NCBI GenBank assembly: GCA_006226555.1
Contig: SBGS01000078.1
Coordinates: 1 to 10,560 of the forward strand
Direction: 5' to 3'
From: Bacteroidota bacterium
GTDB lineage: Bacteria; Bacteroidota; Bacteroidia; Flavobacteriales_D; Crocinitomicaceae
DNA: 10,560 nucleotides
The translations under genes were made by a program, and so were the position numbers. The stretch's first letter is position 1, and every line of letters starts with the position of its first letter. Shown here piece by piece: positions 1-5,788 of the stretch. The notes below the pieces were generated by a model, which was not told where the DNA came from, did not search any database, and saw only the letters and a list, made by a program, of their open reading frames with translations.

Positions 1-1700
1 TATACCTCGGTTGATAGAACGTAGGTATTCTTCTTGAAATTCTGATAATAACCCAGAGCGATCTGATCGGCTATCTGAGGCTTTACATTGTTCGAGCTCG
101 GAACCCAGACATCTGTTGGACTACTGGTTGTTGAGTTAGATAATTGATGTAAGAACTGATAGTTCCTGTTATATCCTAACTTGATGGAATTGTTTTCAGA
201 AATAACGTAGCTCATGGATAAACGAGGTTCCAGTCCGCCATGATATTTTATCGTTTCAAAAGCACTGTATTGGGTTGTGTCCGTAATATTTCCCTCATTG
301 TCAAATTCGTAAGCATTTCCCTTTCCGATCAGATTGAATCCGGCATATCTCAAACCATAATTCATATTGAATCTGGCACCAAGCTTCATTTCATTTTGAA
401 CGTATGCACTGAATTCAAGAGCATATCTTGGATCAAGAATGATTTCGTTGAAAGATGCATTGGATCCAGTTAGTGCTCCAGGTCTGAATGTGTGATAAAT
501 TCCCTGAAACCCGAATTTCATGGTATTCATGTTGTTCATGAAAAAGGAAAAGTCCTGTTTTAAGTTCCAGTCTTCAATGGATGACTTAACCCCAAAACCT
601 TCATCACCGGAACCAATATTGAAGGCGTAATCAAAGTTACTGTAGATAACAGATGTATTGGAGAACAATTTCTGATTGATAATGTGGTTCCATCTCATCG
701 TTGCAGTTGCATTTCCCCAGTTGAAACCAAATACATCGCCAAATCCAAAATTATCTCGACCGAAATAGGCAGACAAGAAGATCCTATCCTTTTCCCCTAA
801 TCTGTAGTTGGCTTTAGCATTGAGATCATAGAAATAAAGTTTAGTATTTCGCTGATTTTCATCTTTTGATAGTTTCAAGAAGACATCCGCGTAACTGCGT
901 CTCCCCGAAATAATGAAAGAACCCTTGTCTTTTACGATCGGTGCCTCGAGCGTTAGACGGGAGGAAATAAGTCCGATTCCTCCTGAAACATCGAATTTTT
1001 TCATGTTTCCGTCTCTCATTTTTACATCCATAACAGAAGAAGCTCGTCCTCCAAATTCAGCGGGAATCCCTGATTTGTACAAGGAAACATCTTTAATTGC
1101 GTCAGAATTGAAAACGGAGAAAAACCCAAGTAGGTGAGAAGCATTGTATACCGGAGCCTCATCCAAAAGAATAAGATTTTGATCTGCTCCGCCGCCACGA
1201 ACATAAAAACCGGCATTTCCCTCGCCGGCAGATTTTACGCCCGGAGTGAGTTGAAGAGTCTTCATTACGTCTTTTTCACCGAAGATCACTGGTATGGTTT
1301 CAATATCTTTAGGATCAAACTTGGTGACACTCATCTCCGATGAGGTGATGTTATCATTTTCTTTAACAGCAGAAACTTTTACTTCTTCTATCTCTTGAAT
1401 TGCCTCAGGAATGCGAAGCTCAACATTCAGTGTCAGATCGTTCTTAAGCACTACTCGAATCTCCTTAGTGTCGTATCCAGATGCTCTGAATACAAGCGTG
1501 TAATCTCCCGGATCAAGAGTTATACTGTAAAAACCATAGGAGTTAGTCACCGAACCGACATTGGTAAGTTCCTTGACTTTCACAACTGCTCCGAAAATAT
1601 CCTCGCCGTTCAATGAGTCTTTTACGGAGCCTGATATTGTATACTTCTGACCATAGCTAATGGTGGATATCAATAAAAAGAGTATTGCTATGAATTTCAT
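1..1700 (-). CDS. TonB-dependent outer-membrane receptor, C-terminus cut by window edge
   Basis: This gene encodes an outer-membrane beta-barrel receptor that imports a bound ligand using TonB/ExbBD energy; the substrate cannot be told. The ATG at 1700 opens a frame that I translated without a stop to the window edge (566 codons; such receptors usually have about 750-850 residues). Residues 1-18 are a signal peptide (MKFIAILFLLISTISYGQ). Residues about 20-97 form a carboxypeptidase-regulatory-like beta-sandwich (SGSVKDSLNGEDIFGAVV, then NSYGFYSITLDPGDYTLVF), typical of Bacteroidota. Residues about 115-230 are the plug, with GFYVRGGGADQNLILLDE, PVYNASHL and GIPAEFGGRASSVMDV. The rest is barrel strands, ending near VKPQIADQIALGYYQNF. 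No SusD-like partner or sigma/anti-sigma pair is visible beside it, so it is not an obvious polysaccharide locus. Identity as a receptor is secure from the plug; siderophore, cofactor or peptide uptake are all possible. Confidence 0.93.
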   Translation of the reverse strand, partial: MKFIAILFLLISTISYGQKYTISGSVKDSLNGEDIFGAVVKVKELTNVGSVTNSYGFYSITLDPGDYTLVFRASGYDTKEIRVVLKNDLTLNVELRIPEAIQEIEEVKVSAVKENDNITSSEMSVTKFDPKDIETIPVIFGEKDVMKTLQLTPGVKSAGEGNAGFYVRGGGADQNLILLDEAPVYNASHLLGFFSVFNSDAIKDVSLYKSGIPAEFGGRASSVMDVKMRDGNMKKFDVSGGIGLISSRLTLEAPIVKDKGSFIISGRRSYADVFLKLSKDENQRNTKLYFYDLNAKANYRLGEKDRIFLSAYFGRDNFGFGDVFGFNWGNATATMRWNHIINQKLFSNTSVIYSNFDYAFNIGSGDEGFGVKSSIEDWNLKQDFSFFMNNMNTMKFGFQGIYHTFRPGALTGSNASFNEIILDPRYALEFSAYVQNEMKLGARFNMNYGLRYAGFNLIGKGNAYEFDNEGNITDTTQYSAFETIKYHGGLEPRLSMSYVISENNSIKLGYNRNYQFLHQLSNSTTSSPTDVWVPSSNNVKPQIADQIALGYYQNFKKNTYVLSTEV

Positions 1701-1718
1701 TTCGTTCTAATTGTAAAG

Positions 1719-1774
1719 CAAAATTAAAGTACATCCCACGTTGTGGAAGTTCTTTTACACAAGTGGCAAAATTA
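1719..1774 (-). promoter_or_regulatory. Two -7-like boxes upstream of the TonB receptor gene
   Basis: The minus strand carries TAATTTTG twice, at 1726-1719 and at 1774-1767. Both match the Bacteroidota -7 consensus TAnnTTTG. Each sits in an 11-base direct repeat (TTTAATTTTGC; 1728-1718 and 1776-1766). The proximal box would start a transcript about 12-16 bases before the ATG at 1700. Neither box has a clear TTTG -33 element at the usual 19-21 base spacing, so the boxes may be weak, activator-dependent or fortuitous in AT-rich DNA. The whole 1701-1825 gap otherwise holds only AT-rich sequence and the inverted repeat at 1734-1748; I see no GC-rich terminator for the upstream RNA methyltransferase gene. 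Confidence 0.35.
1734..1748. promoter_or_regulatory. Imperfect inverted repeat, possible operator
   Basis: The arms TCCCAC and GTGGAA flank a 3-base centre (GTT), and five of the six arm positions pair. The repeat lies between the two -7-like boxes of the receptor gene, about where a -33 element of the proximal promoter would fall, which is a sensible place for a regulator to bind. It is short and matches no regulator site that I can name with confidence, so the operator role is only inference. Confidence 0.25.
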
Positions 1775-1825
1775 AAAGATTAGCGGGTGTTTTTGTTTAA
1801 TTATTCTTAAAAAAATATAAACAAA

Positions 1826-2308
1826 TTAATTTTCCTTGTGGTAGGCTGGAAGATCTGTAGGGATTTTCGTGACACGATCATGTAGAACGATGCTGCCGGT
1901 GACACCAACATTCAAAGAATTATTTCCGGGTAATTTGATCAACATGTGACACTTATCTTTAACGAATTCCGGTAGACCGGTATCTTCGGCACCGAGAAGG
2001 TAAATAGCTCTTTTCGGGTGCTCAAATTCATGAAGGAACTCCGCACGATCATCCATTTCTACACCAATGAGTCTGCAATCGTATGGGATATTATTGAGCA
2101 GATCGTCGAAAGTTTTGTAATTGAACAACGGAATTCTCGACCAGGTACGGAGCACATCAGAGGATTGTTTTTTATAACGACCATCGACAGTAAAAATATA
2201 CGAGGCCCCAAGAATATATGCTGAACGCCATAGTGTTCCGAGGTTGTGATGTGTTTTACCTTGATAGACGCCAATGGCGCAGTATCCTTTGATGTTTTCA
2301 GTTTTCAT
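1826..2308 (-). CDS. SpoU/TrmH-family RNA 2'-O-methyltransferase
   Basis: This 160-residue protein is predicted to transfer a methyl group from S-adenosylmethionine to a ribose 2'-OH in tRNA or rRNA. It is a stand-alone SPOUT (trefoil-knot) catalytic domain. Three family motifs are visible: motif 1 HNLGTLWRSA (Asn22 to Arg28), motif 2 YLLGAEDTGLP (Glu108, Gly111), and motif 3 LPGNNSLNVGVTGSIVLHD (Asn133). The end of motif 3 has His-Asp where many relatives have Tyr-Glu. The frame stays open upstream to 2437, but I chose the ATG at 2308. The protein then begins just before the domain, 2308 is the only nearby ATG before the domain, and a longer version would overlap the divergent O-methyltransferase gene. 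The length is close to that of TrmL-type enzymes, but the RNA target cannot be read from sequence. Confidence 0.88.
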   Translation of the reverse strand: MKTENIKGYCAIGVYQGKTHHNLGTLWRSAYILGASYIFTVDGRYKKQSSDVLRTWSRIPLFNYKTFDDLLNNIPYDCRLIGVEMDDRAEFLHEFEHPKRAIYLLGAEDTGLPEFVKDKCHMLIKLPGNNSLNVGVTGSIVLHDRVTKIPTDLPAYHKEN

Positions 2309-2312
2309 GATA

Positions 2313-2345
2313 CAAAGGTCGAATTTTCGGGGTATAAATCGCAAA
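2313..2345 (-). promoter_or_regulatory. Bacteroidota-type promoter of the RNA methyltransferase gene
   Basis: On the minus strand a -33 TTTG (2345-2342) is followed after 21 bases by GACCTTTG (2320-2313), a seven-of-eight match to TAnnTTTG. Only four bases separate the -7 box from the ATG at 2308, so the message would have almost no leader. The TTTG is half of a perfect 8-base palindrome CAAATTTG at 2342-2349. On the plus strand the same palindrome is a one-mismatch -7 box for the divergent O-methyltransferase gene, although no plus-strand -33 is evident. Confidence 0.45.
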
Positions 2346-2363
2346 TTTGTAAAAAAAGACCCC

Positions 2364-3005
2364 ATGGAATTTATTTCTGAAGAACTCGATAAATATGTCT
2401 GTGAACACTCAGAGAAAGAGCCCGAAGTACTGTACAAACTGAATAGAGAAACGCATTTAAATGTGCTTCAACCAAGGATGTTAAGTGGTCACTTTCAGGG
2501 ACGTGTTCTAAGTATGATCTCACATATGATCTCACCTAAGCGCGTTTTGGAGCTAGGTACATATACGGGTTACAGCGCTATTTGTCTGTCAGAAGGAATT
2601 CAAAAAGGTGGCGAGCTGATCACAATTGATGTAAACGATGAGAGAGAGGAGCTGGTAGAGCGATATATCAGAGAATCAGGTTTTGAGGGAGTTATCAAGC
2701 CAGTAATTGGTGATGCAATAGATGAGATCAAAAATCTTGATGGTGAGTTCGATCTGATATTTATCGACGCTGATAAAAAGAACTATCAACTTTATTACAA
2801 CGAACTGATCGATCGTTTGTCTTCAGGCGGTTATATGCTTATTGACAATGTACTTTGGTCCGGCAAGGTCCTAACTGAGGCTAAACCAAACGATCAAGAT
2901 ACTGCCGCTCTGCAAAAACTGAATTCAGATATTGCAAATGATCCACGCGTTCAAGTGGTGATCTTACCGATCAGAGACGGACTAAGCTTAATTCGGAAGA
3001 AATAG
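2364..3005 (+). CDS. Metal-dependent class I O-methyltransferase (caffeoyl-CoA OMT-like)
   Basis: This 213-residue cytoplasmic enzyme belongs to the COG4122 group of SAM-dependent, divalent-metal-dependent O-methyltransferases related to catechol and caffeoyl-CoA OMTs; its natural acceptor is unknown. The SAM motif I is VLELGTYTGYSA (residues 61-72), and the acidic residue after strand 2 is in ITIDVND (about 87-92). The metal-binding signature is LIFIDADKKNY (Asp135, Asp137) together with Asp161-Asn162 in MLIDNVLWSG. The N-terminus has the usual family helices (HLNVLQPRMLSGHFQG). The frame is open upstream to 2274, but the ATG at 2364 gives the family's normal start and length, and it avoids overlap with the divergent RNA methyltransferase gene. 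It ends one base before the stop of the convergent lipoprotein gene, and I see no hairpin terminator there. Confidence 0.9.
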   Translation: MEFISEELDKYVCEHSEKEPEVLYKLNRETHLNVLQPRMLSGHFQGRVLSMISHMISPKRVLELGTYTGYSAICLSEGIQKGGELITIDVNDEREELVERYIRESGFEGVIKPVIGDAIDEIKNLDGEFDLIFIDADKKNYQLYYNELIDRLSSGGYMLIDNVLWSGKVLTEAKPNDQDTAALQKLNSDIANDPRVQVVILPIRDGLSLIRKK

Positions 3006-3006
3006 A

Positions 3007-3954
3007 TCAGTTGCCGGGATAGATCTTTTCAAAAATGGATTCTGATTCTCCCGGAAGAAGTACTTTTTCATATGTTTCGTGATTCACTTTCCAGCCGTAT
3101 TCGTAGTAATACTTGAAATAGTATTCAGATATTTTCCGAACGTATTTACCCCCCGATCCACGCAGATATTCGGCAGCTTTTCTGAATTCGGGCAAGATCT
3201 TTTGTGATTCCCAATCGTAAATGGGAGTGTTATCTGATCCGCTGTAAAATAAAATCACTTCATAGATGAGCTCCTGCTTTACAAGTTCTCTAACCACCGG
3301 ATTATTCTCAGTAAGCAATTTTTCAAGTGATATCAATCGCACTGCGAAATCCATGGGGTCCAGAATAATGCCTGCATCATAGGTCAGCTTTACCGGATTT
3401 CTCAAACGGTAGAACAGGTAATTCCTCATTTGGGGTGAAACGACTTCATAAAAACGTGCATTCAAGAATTTAAAGTCAGGTGTGAGGAAATACATTCCTT
3501 CTTCCTGATCTATGTCAAACCCGTGTTTTCTGTATTTTGTAACGAGCTCAGGTTTTAATTCCCATGTATCCGGAATAACGTCGCGTTCCTCGTCGAAGTA
3601 TACCTGATCCCCTAGTTCATACATCTTGTTTATTGTGAGCAAAAGGATACTGTCTGCGGTTAATTTTTCTGCCTCCTCAAGTTCCGTCTCAAAGTCATCG
3701 AGACAGTCAATGATAGGTGATTTGAACGTTGCAGATCCAATGCAGAGCTTTAAGGGTTTTAAAGGGTCTTCCAGCTCGATGTCTTCATACATTGTATTGG
3801 TTGTATCCAAATCTGATCCCTGTGAATGAATAGAGTCTATAGGATGCTCATTTTGCTGAGGATCATCAGAAGTACATCGAATGAATATCAATAGAATCAA
3901 GGTGGTTAATAATCCAATTCTCATAGATGCCTGTATTGTTTGTTTTTTGCCCAT
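3007..3954 (-). CDS. Unrecognised lipoprotein, probably surface-exposed
   Basis: I do not recognise this protein (315 residues from the ATG at 3954). It starts with a positively charged segment (MGKK, then MRIG), a hydrophobic core (LLTTLILLIFI) and a cysteine at residue 27, which reads as a lipoprotein signal with a loose lipobox (FIRC). The cysteine is followed by TSDDPQQNE. An acidic S-D-D stretch just after the lipid cysteine resembles the export signal of surface lipoproteins in Flavobacterium and Bacteroides (established for those genera; inferred here). A polar, Asp/Ser-rich linker follows, then a mostly helical-looking region with a Cys pair (in LKLCIGSATF and IIDCLDDF) and an aromatic C-terminal part (EYYFKYYYEYGW). 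I see no enzyme motif. The start is uncertain: ATG codons at 4011, 3954 and 3924 are in frame. The first overlaps the divergent slyD-like gene; the last gives a short 16-residue signal and would free that gene's promoter. Confidence 0.72.
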   Translation of the reverse strand: MGKKQTIQASMRIGLLTTLILLIFIRCTSDDPQQNEHPIDSIHSQGSDLDTTNTMYEDIELEDPLKPLKLCIGSATFKSPIIDCLDDFETELEEAEKLTADSILLLTINKMYELGDQVYFDEERDVIPDTWELKPELVTKYRKHGFDIDQEEGMYFLTPDFKFLNARFYEVVSPQMRNYLFYRLRNPVKLTYDAGIILDPMDFAVRLISLEKLLTENNPVVRELVKQELIYEVILFYSGSDNTPIYDWESQKILPEFRKAAEYLRGSGGKYVRKISEYYFKYYYEYGWKVNHETYEKVLLPGESESIFEKIYPGN

Positions 3955-3976
3955 CGGAGAATTAACCGTATCTTCG
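3946..3976 (+). promoter_or_regulatory. Bacteroidota-type promoter of the slyD-like gene
   Basis: TTTG at 3946-3949 is followed by 19 bases and then TATCTTCG at 3969-3976, a seven-of-eight match to TAnnTTTG at the standard spacing. The start codon of the slyD-like gene lies 15 bases past the -7 box. The -33 box would lie within the first codons of the divergent lipoprotein gene if that gene starts at 3954, and outside it if the start is 3924. Confidence 0.5.
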
Positions 3977-3991
3977 GGGCAAAGAAATTTC

Positions 3992-4474
3992 ATGAAAGTT
4001 ACAAAAAACACTGTAGTAAGTATCGACTATACCCTTCGTAACAAAGAAGGAGAGGTTTTGGATACTTCATCTGGAAGAACTCCGTTAGTTTATCTTCACG
4101 GGGTAGGGCAATTGATCCCTGGATTGGAAAACGAATTGGAAGGTAAAGAGAAAGGCAGCTCGTTGAACGTTGTTATCGCCCCTGCGGATGCGTACGGTGA
4201 AAGACACGACAGCTTATATCACGTTGTACCGAAATCCGGTTTTACTGGAGACGAAGAAATGCATGTTGGTATGCAGGTTCAATTGGAGACAGATAACGGT
4301 CCTGCGATCGCAGTTATTTCTAATATAGAAGGAGAAGAAGTTACGTTGGATCTTAATCATCCATTGGCGGGTGTTGAGCTTCACTTTGATGTTGATGTTG
4401 TCGATCTAAGAGAGGCTACAGCTGATGAGATCAGTCACGGACATGTTCATGGTCCAGGTGGACATCACCATTAA
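3992..4474 (+). CDS. SlyD-type FKBP peptidyl-prolyl isomerase
   Basis: This 160-residue cytoplasmic folding helper catalyses cis-trans isomerisation of prolyl bonds. In SlyD proteins an inserted 'insert-in-flap' domain also gives chaperone activity. The split FKBP domain is visible as VVSIDYTLRNKEGEVLDTS (residues 8-26) with LIPGLENELEG (41-51), then the insert (about 71-121), then the family-typical NHPLAG (122-127) and the closing strand HFDVDVVDLRE. The last twelve residues hold six histidines (HGHVHGPGGHHH), a metal-binding tail like that which lets E. coli SlyD hold nickel; nickel delivery here is inference, as no hydrogenase or urease genes are nearby. I chose the ATG at 3992 rather than upstream in-frame starts because the FKBP domain starts there, an AAAGAAA stretch precedes it, and a promoter lies just upstream. 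It is transcribed alone and ends in an intrinsic terminator. Confidence 0.94.
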   Translation: MKVTKNTVVSIDYTLRNKEGEVLDTSSGRTPLVYLHGVGQLIPGLENELEGKEKGSSLNVVIAPADAYGERHDSLYHVVPKSGFTGDEEMHVGMQVQLETDNGPAIAVISNIEGEEVTLDLNHPLAGVELHFDVDVVDLREATADEISHGHVHGPGGHHH

Positions 4475-4487
4475 TAAAATTCAATTA

Positions 4488-5735
4488 TTATTCCGAAGCC
4501 TGATCAAAGTCAGGCTTTTTTGTTTTCATTTTGCGAGCTCCGATCAACGCCAGGATGAAAGCCGTCACAGGCAAGATCGAAACAAAGTGATAAAGATGAT
4601 AGCCGATCATGCCGTACAAGGTTGCAGCTACGACAGGGAATAGTGCCATTGTAAAAGAGTTGATCGATTCACTAATCCCCATGATCTCACCTTGCTTTTT
4701 GGGATCAGCATTTTGGGAGATCAATGCATTGAACATAGGGAAGCATAGGGATAGACCAAGATTCATGATGTAGTAGAAGGAAACAAACAACCATAGGTTA
4801 TTTGTAATGGTAATGCTGAACAATCCAAGCGCAGCGAAGGATAAACCAATCAGAAGTGTTTTGTACTCTCCGAATTGCTTCACGAATAATTTAGACAAGA
4901 CTGCCTGATTGAAGGCGAGAAAAACACCTACGATCAATAAAAACAATCCCAATTCCTTCTCATTGAAACCAAATGTATCGATCAGATAAAGAGCGATCGT
5001 TCCAATGTAGAAAGCCATCATCGTTGTAAAGAAGAACTTCACAGTAAAAAGTACTTTAATAACATAAGAGGGTTGTACTTCCTTTACCCTTTTTGGAATA
5101 AAAAGTGTGTTGAGAATTGTTTGTTTCTTTCGCTCTCTTCGTTTGTCGTGAGGAAGAGATTCGTTCAACCACGCAAATAATGAGATTAGGGTAATCGAAG
5201 AAATAAAGATGGCTACGAACATGGTACCGAAAAAACCAAGCGAGGTAGAAGCACTCAGTCCACCCAGACCGGGACCAATGATCATTCCTATTCCCGCGAT
5301 CCCACCAAGATATCCAAAGATGTAGGATTTTTCATCCCGGGTAGTAATATCCGAGATATAGGCATTCGTTACAGATGAATTTCCTCCGGTGATACCGTCA
5401 AGTATCCTCGAGAGCATAACGATCCATAAGGGCAGTGCTAAGCCGAGTACAGGAACATTAGGTAGTAACAGTGCAATGACAAAAACGAACCAGCTCAGCA
5501 GTGTTCCTGCTTGCGAAATGATCAATACAGGTTTTCTGCCTATCGCATCAGAAAGCGCACCCAAATAAGGCGCTCCGATAAACTGAAAAGCACTGTAACA
5601 CGTAAGTAGTAAACCATACATCCATTCAGGAGCACCATAATCTTTAACGACAAATGGAAGTATGGGCATCAGAATACTGAAGCCAAGCACATTTACAAAC
5701 GTCAATAGATAAGCCGGTAGGAATTTTACTTTCAC
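4488..5735 (-). CDS. MFS transporter, TetA-like (DHA1) drug:H+ antiporter family
   Basis: This 415-residue inner-membrane protein has about 12 predicted transmembrane helices, the normal length for the major facilitator superfamily. Motif A (GALSDAIGRKPV, residues 59-70) lies in the loop after helix 2. The Arg110/Asp113-Gly114 segment (SRILDGITGG) fits motif B, and GIGMIIGPGLGG (148-159) is motif C, the hallmark of proton-driven antiporters. A basic central loop (DKRRERKK) divides the two six-helix halves. It resembles TetA-type efflux pumps, but the substrate cannot be assigned and resistance should not be assumed. The start is GTG at 5735: an in-frame TGA lies 15 bases upstream, and the next Met would remove helix 1. 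It follows the RluA-like gene by 53 bases and may be the last gene of the corA operon or have its own promoter. Its final codons contain the terminator hairpin of the convergent slyD-like gene. Confidence 0.92.
   Translation of the reverse strand: MKVKFLPAYLLTFVNVLGFSILMPILPFVVKDYGAPEWMYGLLLTCYSAFQFIGAPYLGALSDAIGRKPVLIISQAGTLLSWFVFVIALLLPNVPVLGLALPLWIVMLSRILDGITGGNSSVTNAYISDITTRDEKSYIFGYLGGIAGIGMIIGPGLGGLSASTSLGFFGTMFVAIFISSITLISLFAWLNESLPHDKRRERKKQTILNTLFIPKRVKEVQPSYVIKVLFTVKFFFTTMMAFYIGTIALYLIDTFGFNEKELGLFLLIVGVFLAFNQAVLSKLFVKQFGEYKTLLIGLSFAALGLFSITITNNLWLFVSFYYIMNLGLSLCFPMFNALISQNADPKKQGEIMGISESINSFTMALFPVVAATLYGMIGYHLYHFVSILPVTAFILALIGARKMKTKKPDFDQASE
4496..4521 (+). terminator. Intrinsic terminator of the slyD-like gene
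   Basis: An 8-base perfect stem (AAGCCTGA at 4496-4503, TCAGGCTT at 4510-4517) with a 6-base loop runs into six T residues (4516-4521) on the plus strand. This is a textbook rho-independent terminator 21 bases after the stop codon of the slyD-like gene. On the minus strand the hairpin is not followed by a T tract, so it should work in one direction only. It lies inside the C-terminal codons of the convergent MFS gene. Confidence 0.88.
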
Positions 5736-5740
5736 GAGTA

Positions 5741-5748
5741 CAAAGGTA
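5741..5748 (-). promoter_or_regulatory. -7 box directly upstream of the MFS gene
   Basis: TACCTTTG (minus strand, 5748-5741) is a perfect match to the Bacteroidota -7 consensus TAnnTTTG. Only five bases separate it from the GTG start at 5735, so a transcript from here would be leaderless or nearly so. No TTTG is found at the -33 position. The box may give the MFS gene expression independent of the corA-uppP-rluA operon. Confidence 0.4.
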
Positions 5749-5788
5749 ATTCATATTGATTACCGTGGTATTTATCCTAAGTAAATTC

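Noticed and set aside
240..1616. Several plus-strand open frames of 69-77 codons between 240 and 1616
   Set aside because: They lie entirely antisense to the continuous TonB receptor frame, have no recognisable motifs, and are what an open minus-strand gene leaves behind by chance.
1795..1822. AT-only inverted repeat (GTTTA / TAAAC) after the RNA methyltransferase gene, considered as a terminator
   Set aside because: The arms are five bases with one G-C pair and an 18-base loop; this is too weak for an intrinsic terminator and expected by chance in such AT-rich sequence.
2990..3030. Possible bidirectional terminator between the convergent O-methyltransferase and lipoprotein genes
   Set aside because: The stop codons are one base apart and only short GATC repeats are seen; no stable hairpin with a T tract is present on either strand.
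4488..5735. Calling the MFS gene a tetracycline resistance gene
   Set aside because: Motifs A, B and C are shared by the whole antiporter family; substrate cannot be inferred, and the gene sits in a housekeeping context without mobile-element signs.
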